A DNA stretch of 15,894 bases from JBCBRD01 sp039819885 (GCA_039819885.1 JBCBRD010000064.1:1-15894); one strand, 5' to 3'; shown: positions 1-7,724, numbered from the stretch's first letter. Notes: generated from the sequence alone by a model not told the origin. A program made the numbers and translations.

Positions 1-52
1 CTTTGCTGGAATGGGCAACCGTCTTTGACAACTGCTATGGGACCCCGCGCGC
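1..52. repeat. Left arm of a 52-base perfect inverted repeat (fold-back end)
   Basis: Every base from 1 to 52 is the reverse complement of 355-406; identity stops at position 53 against 354. The arm sits exactly at the window edge and replaces the expected end of gmk. The junction falls in an alternating GCGCGC run, which is self-complementary and could have allowed strand switching. A sequencing, amplification or assembly chimera is more likely than a biological inversion. Confidence 0.95.
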
Positions 53-650
53 GTTCGGCTGCGATGATCGCCTTCAACTTATCGAGGCTGTCTTCAACGT
101 CTGCGTTGACGATCACATAGTCGTACTCAGCCCAATGGTCGATTTCCGCGGACGCCTTTGCCATCCGGCCTGCCACGACTTTGGGACTGTCCTGGTTTCG
201 GGCAGCCAAGCGCTCTCCCAGCGCTTTGGCGGAGGGTGGGAGAATGAAGACCCTGACGACGTCGTGACCCATTTTTTCGGCCAGTTGTTGCGCGCCCTGC
301 CAGTCGATATCGAACAGCAAGTCCTGCCCCTGGTCGAGTGCATTCTGTACATCTGCGCGCGGGGTCCCATAGCAGTTGTCAAAGACGGTTGCCCATTCCA
401 GCAAAGCACCGCTGTCACGCATATCTTCAAAGGCTGCCATCGTTGCGAAATGATAGTCTTTGCCGTCAATCTCACCTGGTCTTGCCGGTCGCGTTGTCAC
501 GGATACTGAGAGGTGAATATCGTCGTCGTCTTCCAAGAGACGTCTTGCGAGCGTGGTTTTACCGGCCCCGGATGGCGATGAAATCACGAGCAAGATCCCG
601 CGCCGTTGGACTGCGGGCATCGCATGGGGCAACTGCGGATTATTCGACAT
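1..650 (-). CDS. gmk: Guanylate kinase, partial, with chimeric 3' end
   Basis: Guanylate kinase phosphorylates GMP to GDP with ATP in the cytoplasm. The ATG at 648-650 gives 216 codons before the frame runs off the left edge without a stop. Visible family marks are the P-loop SPSGAGKTT (residues 25-33), the GMP-binding stretch VTTRPARPGE through YHF (51-68), EWATVF..YGTPR (85-98) and DIDWQGAQQL (114-123). The start codon lies inside the last codons of yicC (11-base overlap), which suggests translational coupling. Residues 1 to about 200, ending ..AIIAAER, look genuine. The last 16 codons (from about position 52 down) are antisense gmk sequence, because bases 1-52 repeat 355-406 in inverted orientation. 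The true C-terminus, probably 15-20 residues in this family, is therefore missing. An internal ATG at residue 11 is a weaker start alternative with no clear ribosome binding site. Confidence 0.93.
   Translation of the reverse strand, partial: MSNNPQLPHAMPAVQRRGILLVISSPSGAGKTTLARRLLEDDDDIHLSVSVTTRPARPGEIDGKDYHFATMAAFEDMRDSGALLEWATVFDNCYGTPRADVQNALDQGQDLLFDIDWQGAQQLAEKMGHDVVRVFILPPSAKALGERLAARNQDSPKVVAGRMAKASAEIDHWAEYDYVIVNADVEDSLDKLKAIIAAERARGPIAVVKDGCPFQQ
355..406. repeat. Right arm of the 52-base inverted repeat, native gmk sequence
   Basis: This copy lies in its proper context inside gmk and codes for the conserved stretch around LLEWATVFDNCYGTPRA (residues 83-99). It is the source of the inverted copy at 1-52. 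The 302 bases between the arms are ordinary gmk sequence. Confidence 0.95.
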
Positions 651-1527
651 TTTGCACCTGTTCACGCATTTGATCGATGACGACCTTCAAGGCCATTCCC
701 AACTGAGTGACTTCGGCATCATTCGACTTGGAACAGATGGTGTTGGCCTCACGATTGAACTCTTGTGCGAGAAAATCCAATCGACGGCCGACCGCGGCGT
801 CCTCGGCCAACAACTCGCGCGCCGTCTCGACATGGGCGCGTAAGCGCGTGAGTTCTTCTTCAATGTCAGCGCGCGTTACAAGCAGCAGTGCTTCTTGGTG
901 AAGGCGGGCTTCATCTAGTGTTTCGTCAGCGGTTTTGAGGCGGCCCACTTGAGCTCGCAGGCGGCTAACAATTGCGTCTGGAGTACGAGCGGGTGAGGCA
1001 GCGATTTGGTCTGTCAGCTTTGCTATCTCTTTGACTTGACCATCAAGCGCTCCAAAGAGCTTGGCCCCCTCAGCGCCCCTCGCTTTTGCCAACTCAGCCA
1101 AACAGGTTTGGAAACTTGCGTGCAATGCTTCCGAGCGGGCATTCCGGATGTCGTCGGCTTCCGCAACTTCTGCCACTTCGAGCACCCCTTTGACGGCCAT
1201 GACTGCATCTGAGGTTATGGCAGCGCCAAACACGCGCTCTTCAATGATGCGACCAGCGGCGATGACTTGCTCGAGAGCTGCTTCGTTGATGCGAATTTCA
1301 ACTGGAGCGCCGTGGCGCTGCATCGATAAGGAGACGCTCACGTTTCCTCTGGTGAACGTCTTAGAAACTGCGGCACGAACTTGGGCTTCTAGTTCTTCGA
1401 CGCCCGGTGGAAGGCGCACGCGGACGTCAAGTCCACGACCGTTGACGCTTCGTGCCTCCCAGTACCAAGATGCACTGTCATCTCCACCGTCGCACCGCGC
1501 AAATCCGGTCATACTGTTGAGCGTCAT
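640..1527 (-). CDS. yicC: YicC/YloC-family endoribonuclease
   Basis: The 295-residue product is close to the E. coli YicC length (287). It opens with the family signature NSMTGFAR (residues 4-11), followed by WEARSVNGRGLDVRVRLP (23-40). It closes with the conserved DUF1732-type C-terminus RRLDFLAQEFNREANTICSK and a short helix. YicC/YloC proteins are reported endoribonucleases that act on small RNAs and mRNA; the specific targets here are unknown. The ATG at 1525-1527 is chosen because it puts the SMTGFAR motif at the usual distance from the N-terminus, although its ribosome binding site is weak. The stop overlaps the gmk start by 11 bases, so the two genes are probably co-translated. A 218-base spacer separates the gene from mltG upstream. 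Confidence 0.93.
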   Translation of the reverse strand: MTLNSMTGFARCDGGDDSASWYWEARSVNGRGLDVRVRLPPGVEELEAQVRAAVSKTFTRGNVSVSLSMQRHGAPVEIRINEAALEQVIAAGRIIEERVFGAAITSDAVMAVKGVLEVAEVAEADDIRNARSEALHASFQTCLAELAKARGAEGAKLFGALDGQVKEIAKLTDQIAASPARTPDAIVSRLRAQVGRLKTADETLDEARLHQEALLLVTRADIEEELTRLRAHVETARELLAEDAAVGRRLDFLAQEFNREANTICSKSNDAEVTQLGMALKVVIDQMREQVQNVE

Positions 1528-1611
1528 GCCCGCACCATATGACAGTTCTCTTTAGGTTGGTCGTTGACGGTCGTGTTGATACCTTGCCCACACATTGCTT
1601 AGTTCCCCCCA

Positions 1612-1650
1612 GAGAATGGTGCTCGTCCGCAGACTGTGCGGGGCATTCTC
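1612..1650. repeat. Stem-loop in the mltG-yicC spacer
   Basis: Outer arms GAGAATG (1612-1618) and CATTCTC (1644-1650) pair perfectly. Inside them, CCGCA (1627-1631) pairs with TGCGG (1637-1641) around a five-base loop. The two stems are separated by an asymmetric internal loop. No T-run follows on either strand, so this is not an obvious terminator. It may be a processing site or an attenuator between mltG and yicC on the minus strand. Nothing else was recognised in the 1528-1745 spacer. Confidence 0.5.
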
Positions 1651-1745
1651 ACCACAACACCAAAGGACGCAACCCCTAGCGCATAAGGCTGACACGGTTG
1701 AACGTTGGGGATCGCGCTACAGTGGAAGCTTAGGGTTATTTGGTT

Positions 1746-3083
1746 TTATCGCGGATTGCGAATTGGCAGGGGTACGTTGAGTACGATTGCATTCGCTGTC
1801 CCGCCCTGCGGGGGCGATGCTGGCTTTGACGAGGCAGACGTATTTACGACTTGCGGTAGCGCAGCTGCTGATGCACTGGCTTTTGCCGCAGCCTCTTGCG
1901 CTGCACGCACCTTTTTCTCGGCTGCCGCTTTTGCACGAGCGGCTTTCTCAATCTTTCGCCACTTCGCGACGGCCTTATTGTGTTGTGCCAACGTTTCGGA
2001 AAATGTATGGCCGCCGGTTCCGTCAGCAACAAAGAACACAGCCTTTGACGTTGCCGGGTTGAGCACGGCTTCGATCGCGGCGCGACCCGGGTTGCTGATG
2101 GGTGTTGGTGGCAATCCATCAATCCGGTATGTGTTGTATGGCGTCGTCTTGGCGATATCCGATTTGTAAATGGGTCGGCCCAGAGAGCCTTTTCCGCCAA
2201 CAATGCCGTAAATGATCGTGGGATCAGATTGTAGGCGCATACCCTTGCGCAGCCGGTTTACGAAGACTGCAGCAACTTCGCGGCGTTCATCAGCCTGGCC
2301 TGTCTCTTTTTCGACGATGGATGCCAGGATCAAGGCTTCTTCCGGTGTGGTGAATGGAAGGCCCTCCTGTCGGTTGGCCCAAGCCTTTGCAAGAAAATCT
2401 TTTTGAGCCTCGACCATGCGATCAATGACGGCTTGACGGTCCTTGCCATCAGCAAAACTGTAGGTGTCAGGCATAAGTATGCCTTCTCCTGGGACAACCG
2501 TGATTTCACCTTTCAGTTTTGGGGCTGCATTGATCCGATTTACAATCTGCTGGCTCGTCCAACCCTCGGGAAATGTCAGCTTGTAAAGGTGCGATCTGCC
2601 CGTCAGCACAGTTGATAGAACCTTGGCCATCGGTACACCTGGCTCGAAGCGGTATTGGCCAGCTTTCAGATCTGTTCGGTCGCCCTTCAACCAGGAACGC
2701 CCCAAGTGGTTGATGATAAACACCCAGCGATTGGAAATGACACCGGCCTGTTCAAGGCGGGAAGCAATTTGCAAACGCCCCTCGCCGCGAGGGACACCGA
2801 TGGTCTTTGTTTCCGTGAGGGGACCGGGTGAATTATAAACGTGGCCGAGATAAAAGACGGCTCCACCGGCCAGCAGCAAAACGATCGCTACGACCGTCAA
2901 GACCCCACTTACGAAGCGTACAAAGCGGCTCATACTTGCAGACTTTTTGCGGCGCTCACGCCTTTTTGCAGATGCTTGAGGCGGCCTGCCGGGCTCCAAC
3001 ACCTCAGACGGGCTGCGAGGACGAACGCGGCGGCGTTCGGTTGTCATATCCAGACGGGGTTCAAGGCGTTCCAGGGCCGACAT
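1746..3083 (-). CDS. mltG: Endolytic murein transglycosylase MltG (YceG-like)
   Basis: MltG cleaves nascent peptidoglycan strands at the inner membrane and is proposed to release them from synthesis. The chosen start (ATG 3081-3083, 445 residues) has AAGGA ten bases upstream. The frame stays open to an ATG at 3185, but that codon has no ribosome binding site. A basic, cytoplasmic N-terminus of about 55 residues is followed by one membrane segment (about residues 57-78, VSGVLTVVAIVLLLAGGAVF). Next come a LysM-like region and the YceG catalytic domain. Landmarks are FPEGWTSQQI, MPDTYSF, the catalytic glutamate in LASIVEKET (about residue 258), LQSDPTIIYG, and the ending TPISNPGRAAI..NP..FFVADGTGGHTFS. 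The last roughly 70 residues are an Ala/Lys-rich and then Pro/Ser-rich extension beyond the usual end. The gene lies 209 bases downstream of fabF, its usual neighbour. Confidence 0.95.
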   Translation of the reverse strand: MSALERLEPRLDMTTERRRVRPRSPSEVLEPGRPPQASAKRRERRKKSASMSRFVRFVSGVLTVVAIVLLLAGGAVFYLGHVYNSPGPLTETKTIGVPRGEGRLQIASRLEQAGVISNRWVFIINHLGRSWLKGDRTDLKAGQYRFEPGVPMAKVLSTVLTGRSHLYKLTFPEGWTSQQIVNRINAAPKLKGEITVVPGEGILMPDTYSFADGKDRQAVIDRMVEAQKDFLAKAWANRQEGLPFTTPEEALILASIVEKETGQADERREVAAVFVNRLRKGMRLQSDPTIIYGIVGGKGSLGRPIYKSDIAKTTPYNTYRIDGLPPTPISNPGRAAIEAVLNPATSKAVFFVADGTGGHTFSETLAQHNKAVAKWRKIEKAARAKAAAEKKVRAAQEAAAKASASAAALPQVVNTSASSKPASPPQGGTANAIVLNVPLPIRNPR

Positions 3084-3292
3084 AACGCGCTTGTCCTTCA
3101 GGCTTTTGATGGTCCGCCGGTGCTTTCCTATGGGAACGGCCAAAATGGCGCGGGCCCAGGTGTGCAGATGGCAGAACAGCAACATTTCGCGGCGCCGAAT
3201 CTCAGTGGCGCTTTGCTATCATGCAGTAGCCCGGGATCAGACTGTAATTATGGCAATGGCACGTACCCACAGAAAACTGGCGGTGGCCTGCC

Positions 3293-4555
3293 TTAGTCTA
3301 CGCGTTGCATAATGAGGGATGCATTTGTTCCACCAAAACCGAAGGAATTGGACAATACGGTGTTGATTTCCATGGGTTTCGCAGTGTGTGGGACCAAGTC
3401 GATCGCCGTCTCGACAGATGGATTTTCAAGATTGAGTGTTGGGGGTGCCACATTATCGCGCATGGCAAGAACCGAGAACACGGCTTCGACAGCGCCTGCG
3501 GCTCCCAAAAGGTGGCCAACGGCGGACTTCGTCGACGACATAGCGAGCTTTCCGGTTGTATTGCCAAACAACCGTTCAACCGCTTTCAACTCAATCTCGT
3601 CGCCCATTGGCGTCGATGTGCCGTGGGCGTTGACGTAATCGATGTCACTGGCCGATATGCCGGCCCGTTTCAAGGCTGCCTTCATGCAGCGAAACGCACC
3701 ATCGCCGCTCTCGGCAGGCGCAGTGATGTGGTAGGCGTCGCCAGATAGTCCATAGCCGATGATTTCTGCATAAATCTTCGCCCCACGCGCTTTGGCGTGC
3801 TCGTAGTCCTCAAGGACCACGATGCCAGCCCCTTCGCCGATGACGAAGCCGTCACGGCCCTCATCGTAAGGTCGAGAGGCTTTTTCCGGTTCGTCATTAT
3901 AGCCTGTGGACAGTGCTCTGCAGGCGGCAAACCCGGCGAGCGCAATGCGGCAAATCGGGCTTTCGGCCCCACCGGCGACCATCACGTCTGCGTCTCCCAG
4001 CTGAATGAGACGTGCGGCGTCACCAATTGCGTGGGATCCAGTCGAACATGCGGTTACGACGGAGTGGTTTGGACCTTTGAGCTGATGCCGGATCGAAACA
4101 TAACCGGATGCAAGGTTGATCAGGCGGCCTGGAATAAAGAACGGGCTGACGCGACGGGGGCCTTTTTCCTTAAGTAGGATGGAGGTGTCCGCGATACCGG
4201 ACAGTCCGCCGATGCCAGAGCCGATGAGTACGCCTGTCCGCTCCTGCTTATCTTGGGTATCTGCCTTATAGCCCGAGTCATCCAGCGCCTGGTCAGCCGC
4301 AGCCATCGCGTAAACAATGAAGTCGTCGACCTTGCGTTGTTCCTTTGGCTCCATCCAATCGTCAGCGTTGTAGTCACCGTTGGCTGTCTCGCCGCGCGGA
4401 ACAAAACAACCAATCTGGCTGGCAATGTCGGAGACTTCAAACTCTTCTACGCGGCGTGCCCCATTGCGTCCTTCGAGCAGACGCGACCAGGAAGAATCGA
4501 CGCCGCAGCCGAGTGGTGTCACAAGACCCACGCCAGTAATTACGATGCGACGCAT
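3293..4555 (-). CDS. fabF: 3-oxoacyl-[acyl-carrier-protein] synthase II
   Basis: FabF condenses malonyl-ACP with acyl-ACP during fatty-acid elongation. With the ATG at 4553-4555 the protein has 420 residues, the usual length, and begins MRRIVITGVGLVTPLG. A GGAGGA ribosome binding site lies 11 bases upstream. An in-frame TTG at 4571-4573 is rejected because it overlaps that site. The thiolase-fold triad is complete: Cys170 in TACSTGSHA, His311 in NAHGTSTPMGD and His348 in SAVGHLLGAAG. The glycine-rich SNSFGFGGTNAS lies near the C-terminus. The gene follows acpP on the same strand after an unusually long 381-base spacer, so it may have its own promoter. FabF rather than FabB is assigned from motif context and the acpP-fabF arrangement. 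Confidence 0.96.
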   Translation of the reverse strand: MRRIVITGVGLVTPLGCGVDSSWSRLLEGRNGARRVEEFEVSDIASQIGCFVPRGETANGDYNADDWMEPKEQRKVDDFIVYAMAAADQALDDSGYKADTQDKQERTGVLIGSGIGGLSGIADTSILLKEKGPRRVSPFFIPGRLINLASGYVSIRHQLKGPNHSVVTACSTGSHAIGDAARLIQLGDADVMVAGGAESPICRIALAGFAACRALSTGYNDEPEKASRPYDEGRDGFVIGEGAGIVVLEDYEHAKARGAKIYAEIIGYGLSGDAYHITAPAESGDGAFRCMKAALKRAGISASDIDYVNAHGTSTPMGDEIELKAVERLFGNTTGKLAMSSTKSAVGHLLGAAGAVEAVFSVLAMRDNVAPPTLNLENPSVETAIDLVPHTAKPMEINTVLSNSFGFGGTNASLIMQRVD

Positions 4556-4736
4556 CAGGCTTCGATCCTCCAAAGCTAAGTGGCCCCTATCACAAGGGCA
4601 GGCTCATGTTCTCGGTGTGGAGATTAGAGTTAGATACAGTAAGAGGAACCTGCTGAGGTGCCTAGCTCTCGTTTTGACCGGCGGATAACGGGGTGCTTTT
4701 CTACCCGATTAGCCAACGTATCGAACCGTGAGGAAC

Positions 4737-4840
4737 TGCTACTTCATGCCCTCGATCAGAACATGAAACACCAACTATAGAGTTGATGCCAGCAAACAGC
4801 GTTGACGGACGACCCCGTCATTTGAATGCTGCTTCATGCC
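4737..4840. repeat. Two direct copies of a 14-base motif upstream of fabF
   Basis: TGCTACTTCATGCC at 4737-4750 and TGCTGCTTCATGCC at 4827-4840 match at 13 of 14 positions and start exactly 90 bases apart. Both lie in the 381-base acpP-fabF spacer (4556-4936), where no gene was found. A short hairpin CAACT-ATAG-AGTTG (4772-4785) sits between the copies. The pair could bind a regulator of fabF or be chance; no known binding motif was recognised. No convincing promoter or terminator was found in the rest of the spacer. Confidence 0.45.
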
Positions 4841-4936
4841 TGTCCGGGATCGCCGATCGCTTTTTTACCAGCCCTTAGAATGCGGAACTGGGTTGAAAAC
4901 CGAAACGGCCGTCTCCTCCATCGCCCGTAAGTGTGC

Positions 4937-5179
4937 TTAAGCTGCGTTTGCGTTCTTCTCGAGGAACTTCACAGCATCGCCGACTGTCAAGATATGCTCA
5001 GCGGCATCGTCGGGGATTTCGCAACCGAACTCTTCTTCAAAAGCCATGACGAGTTCAACTGTATCCAGGCTATCTGCACCCAGATCATCAATGAAGCTGG
5101 CGTTGTCTGAAACTTTTTCTGCTTCCACACCAAGGTGCTCAACAACGATCTTCTTCACGCGCTCTGCAACGTCGCTCAT
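4937..5179 (-). CDS. acpP: Acyl carrier protein
   Basis: This small acidic carrier holds growing acyl chains on a phosphopantetheine arm in type II fatty-acid synthesis. The 80-residue product has the hallmark DLGADSLDTVELVMAFEEEF; Ser37 in DSLD is the attachment site. Length and composition match housekeeping AcpP. A strong ribosome binding site, AGAGGAA, lies five to six bases before the ATG. The gene sits between fabG and fabF with long spacers on both sides (340 and 381 bases), consistent with separate, high-level transcription of acpP. No promoter could be pinned down with confidence. Confidence 0.98.
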   Translation of the reverse strand: MSDVAERVKKIVVEHLGVEAEKVSDNASFIDDLGADSLDTVELVMAFEEEFGCEIPDDAAEHILTVGDAVKFLEKNANAA

Positions 5180-5424
5180 TTCATTCCTCTTCGCTTATTG
5201 CGTTTCGTTTTCATAAGGGCGCGCGCCAACGCCAAGCCGACGCGTCCGTTCGTCAAAGTCTTCACCGCCCCTGAGAGCGCGAATGCCAAGTCCGTGGTGG
5301 TATCTGAGTCCGAAGGTCCCAAATACCGAAAACATGGGCCACTACTGCGTTTTCCAGAATGAAAAACCCCATTGAGCAACAGCCCGATAACACTTCCCTG
5401 CTTGATTGGCCAGATTGCGTTTGA

Positions 5425-5438
5425 TCTGACAAGTCAGA
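5425..5438. promoter_or_regulatory. 14-base inverted repeat between fabG and acpP, possible operator
   Basis: TCTGAC-AA-GTCAGA has two perfect six-base half-sites around a two-base centre, a shape typical of dimeric repressor sites. It lies about 245 bases upstream of the acpP start and 80 bases past the fabG stop. A looser inverted repeat, TCGCC/GGCGA (5485-5503), and a GGCGCGCGCC palindrome (about 5218-5227) are also in the 5180-5519 spacer. No gene, terminator or firm promoter was recognised there. The link to fatty-acid control is inferred from position only. Confidence 0.35.
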
Positions 5439-5519
5439 CCTTCGCCACTATGATCGAGCCAATTATCCCTCTCCAATTGTTTTTCGCCGATGACGTTGGC
5501 GATATTTATGTTCCGCCGC

Positions 5520-6266
5520 CTACATCATGGCCATGCCGCCATTGATGTGCAGCGTCTGACCTGTGATGTAATCCCCTGATTCACCAGCCAAAAACAATGC
5601 TGCAGCAGCAATGTCCTCGGGTTTTCCGAAGCGCTGGGCGGGGATCATTTTGGAGATCTCTTCAGTTTGTTTCTCATTCAACGCGTCGGTCATTGGCGTT
5701 GCAATAAAGCCAGGAGCAATACAGTTGGCCGTTATGCCGCGCGACGCAACTTCGCGTGCCAGTGATTTCGTCATGCCGATCATCCCAGCTTTTGATGCTG
5801 CATAGTTGCCTTGGCCGGGATTGCCGAACACGCCTGAAACCGATGAGATGTTGATGATCCGCCCATAGCCGGTCTTGTTTCGCATCATGTGACGGGAGGC
5901 AGCCCTTGCCAGCATGAATGTCGACGTCAGGTTGACTGCGATGACATCGTCCCATTGGTCGTCTTTCATCACCATGAGCAAGTTGTCTTTGGTCAATCCA
6001 GCATTGTTTACAAGGATGTCCAAACGCCCAAGCTTTTCAATTGCTTGTTCAACGAGCTTGGCTACCGTTTCGCGATCGGCCAAGTCGCACGGCACGACAT
6101 GCACGCGCTCGCCCAATTCTGCGGCCAAAGCCTCCAGTTTCTCGACTTGCCTGCCGGAGATGGCGACGCTGGCTCCAGCGCTGTGCAGCGTTTTGGCAAT
6201 GGCACTGCCGATGCCGCCAGTCGCGCCTGTGACGAGCGCTGTTTTGTCCGTCAAATCAAACATCAT
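5520..6266 (-). CDS. fabG: 3-oxoacyl-[acyl-carrier-protein] reductase
   Basis: FabG reduces 3-oxoacyl-ACP to 3-hydroxyacyl-ACP with NADPH. The 248-residue protein is a classical short-chain dehydrogenase. It shows the cofactor motif TGATGGIG (residues 13-20), NNAG (87-90), the active-site Asn in VNLTS (112), and the triad Ser142, Tyr155 and Lys159 in SSVSG..GNYAASK. The C-terminal GDYITGQTLHINGGMAM matches FabG rather than generic family members. Two adjacent ATG codons (6264-6266 and 6261-6263) follow an AAGGA site at ten bases; either could be used, giving 248 or 247 residues. It lies 62 bases downstream of fabD and is probably co-transcribed with it. Confidence 0.97.
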   Translation of the reverse strand: MMFDLTDKTALVTGATGGIGSAIAKTLHSAGASVAISGRQVEKLEALAAELGERVHVVPCDLADRETVAKLVEQAIEKLGRLDILVNNAGLTKDNLLMVMKDDQWDDVIAVNLTSTFMLARAASRHMMRNKTGYGRIINISSVSGVFGNPGQGNYAASKAGMIGMTKSLAREVASRGITANCIAPGFIATPMTDALNEKQTEEISKMIPAQRFGKPEDIAAAALFLAGESGDYITGQTLHINGGMAMM

Positions 6267-6328
6267 TGTTGTCGGGTCCTTACCGGAGAAACTTGAATTA
6301 GAGGCTCATGAATTGCGAACTCATGGCC

Positions 6329-7276
6329 TTAGGCGTTCAACACAGCCGCAGCAGCGGCGAGGTCATCGGGTGCGCCCGCACTTACGGCTTTGAAATCACG
6401 ATGCGTGCGCCGAACAAGGCCGGCGAGTACTTTGCCAGCGCCAACCTCGATGATGTCCGTGACCTCGTTTGCGGCCATGAATTGCACGCACTCGCGCCAA
6501 CGCACAGTGCCAACGACCTGATCTACAAGCCGTTTCTTTATCTCTTCGGAATCTTGTGTCGGGGAAGCGGTGACGTTCGAAATGACTGGGACGACAGGCT
6601 TTGCAACGGGGACAGATTTAAGAGCTTCCGCCATCGCATCGGCTGCAGGTTGCATCAGCGCGCAGTGAAATGGTGCTGAAACGGGAAGTGGTACCGCTCT
6701 TCGCACGCCGTGGTCTTTTGAGATCTCGGCAACCCGTGCCAAAGCTGCGGCGTGGCCCGACAAAACAACTTGAGCAGGCTCGTTGTCATTTGCAACATCG
6801 CAGACGTCGCCCTGGGCTGCCTCGGCCGCCACCTTCTCGGCAACATCAAGACCTACGCCAAGTAGCGCTGCCATCGCGCCTTGACCGACTGGAACAGCGG
6901 CCTGCATGGCTTGTCCACGCAACTTCAACAAGCGTGCGGTGTCAGCGATCCCAAAGGCGCTGGCGGCTGCTAGAGCTGAATATTCACCTAGTGAATGACC
7001 GGCTACAAACTTGACCTGCCTGGCCATATCCAAGCCGTGCTCAGCCTCAAGCACTCGCGTCACCGCCAACGAGACAGCCATAAGGGCGGGCTGCGCATTT
7101 TCGGTCAAAGTCAGTTCGTCCTTCGGTCCTTCAAACATGAGTTTTGAAAGATTTTGGCCGAGTGCGTCATCTATTTCGTCAAAGACCGACTTGGCGACCG
7201 GGAACGCTTCTGACAGGGCTTGTCCCATGCCGATGTCCTGCGAACCTTGTCCGGGAAATACCAATGCCACCGCCAC
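6329..7276 (-). CDS. fabD: Malonyl-CoA:ACP transacylase
   Basis: FabD transfers malonyl groups from malonyl-CoA to AcpP, supplying the extender unit for FabF. The 315-residue protein shows FPGQGSQ (residues 7-13), the nucleophile Ser95 in AGHSLGEYSAL, Arg120 in KLRGQAMQ, and the catalytic His204 in SAPFHCALM. All are expected FabD positions. The start is GTG (7274-7276) with AAGGA ten bases upstream; a second in-frame GTG two codons later is possible. The gene heads the minus-strand fab cluster and diverges from rpsF across 448 bases. A TTGACA-type promoter lies at about 7330-7358. Confidence 0.97.
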   Translation of the reverse strand: MAVALVFPGQGSQDIGMGQALSEAFPVAKSVFDEIDDALGQNLSKLMFEGPKDELTLTENAQPALMAVSLAVTRVLEAEHGLDMARQVKFVAGHSLGEYSALAAASAFGIADTARLLKLRGQAMQAAVPVGQGAMAALLGVGLDVAEKVAAEAAQGDVCDVANDNEPAQVVLSGHAAALARVAEISKDHGVRRAVPLPVSAPFHCALMQPAADAMAEALKSVPVAKPVVPVISNVTASPTQDSEEIKKRLVDQVVGTVRWRECVQFMAANEVTDIIEVGAGKVLAGLVRRTHRDFKAVSAGAPDDLAAAAAVLNA

Positions 7277-7329
7277 GGTGCGATCATCCTTGCAGTTAAT
7301 TGTCTGGGTGTTTCGAGTGGGAAGTCCGT

Positions 7330-7358
7330 TAAAGCCATGCGCAACATGTCACTGTCAA
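7330..7358 (-). promoter_or_regulatory. Candidate sigma70-type promoter for fabD
   Basis: On the minus strand a perfect -35 box, TTGACA, preceded by C (plus positions 7353-7358), is followed after 17 or 18 bases by GCTTTA/CTTTAA at 7329-7335. Transcription would begin near 7322, leaving a leader of about 45 bases before the GTG start of fabD. The -35 is excellent and fits the alphaproteobacterial CTTGAC pattern; the -10 is mediocre. Confidence 0.4.
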
Positions 7359-7492
7359 GCGGTGGGGCTGGTTGGTATGTTTGATGGCCTACAGCTGGAA
7401 CCGATGTCGACGTGACCTTATAGCAAAGGTTCTATTCCGGGCTGTCTCGAGCGATACAGGCCAAGTTTCGAGATTGTACAGCAGGTTGGCGC

Positions 7493-7576
7493 TTGTCATT
7501 TGCCAATGCAGCCTGTAACACACGCTCTCCTGGTGAAAGCCGGGGGCTGAAAGGAGTGCGCCTGACGCGTCGGCGC
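7493..7576 (+). promoter_or_regulatory. Possible rpsF promoter and foldable leader
   Basis: TTGTCA (7493-7498), a 17-base gap and TAACAC (7516-7521) form a modest plus-strand promoter candidate. Immediately after it, CGCTCTCCT (7523-7531) pairs with AGGAGTGCG (7552-7560), nine positions with one T-T mismatch, around an inner AGCC-GGG-GGCT hairpin (7538-7548). GCGCC (7558-7562) can instead pair with GGCGC (7572-7576), so the two folds compete. rpsF leaders in bacteria can be bound by the S6-S18 complex, but I could not match this to that published motif. Nothing coding is convincing in the whole 7277-7724 region. Confidence 0.3.
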
Positions 7577-7724
7577 TTGGTTTGGTGCCTAAACTCCCGT
7601 GTCTCCGCTCTTTGGTAAACCTGGTGGGCCTCTTCCAGCAAATCGTTATGCATTTGCGCCAGGGTCCATAGGGGCTTTGCGCTTTCGCTTACAATTTGGA
7701 ATTGGAAGAAGAGGCTGAACCATC

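Noticed and set aside
3..509. Plus-strand 168-residue open frame at the left edge
   Set aside because: Its first residues, LEWATVFDNCYGTPRA, are real gmk sense sequence only because of the fold-back copy at 1-52; the remainder is antisense to gmk.
3084..3185. Longer MltG start at 3185
   Set aside because: That ATG lacks a ribosome binding site, whereas the ATG at 3081-3083 has AAGGA at a good distance; the added 34 residues show no family feature.
4852..4866. Rho-independent terminator GATC-GCC-GATC followed by T6 on the plus strand
   Set aside because: The stem is only four pairs and no plus-strand gene precedes it; the minus-strand reading lacks a T-run.
5176..5379. 67-residue open frame ending in an ATGA overlap with acpP
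   Set aside because: It starts with TTG, has no recognisable domain and lies where acpP upstream control sequence is expected; the overlap arises from the acpP ribosome binding site region.
7432..7653. 73-residue minus-strand open frame upstream of fabD
   Set aside because: Arg-rich low-information sequence overlapping the hairpins, no recognisable domain and no clear ribosome binding site; best treated as regulatory DNA.
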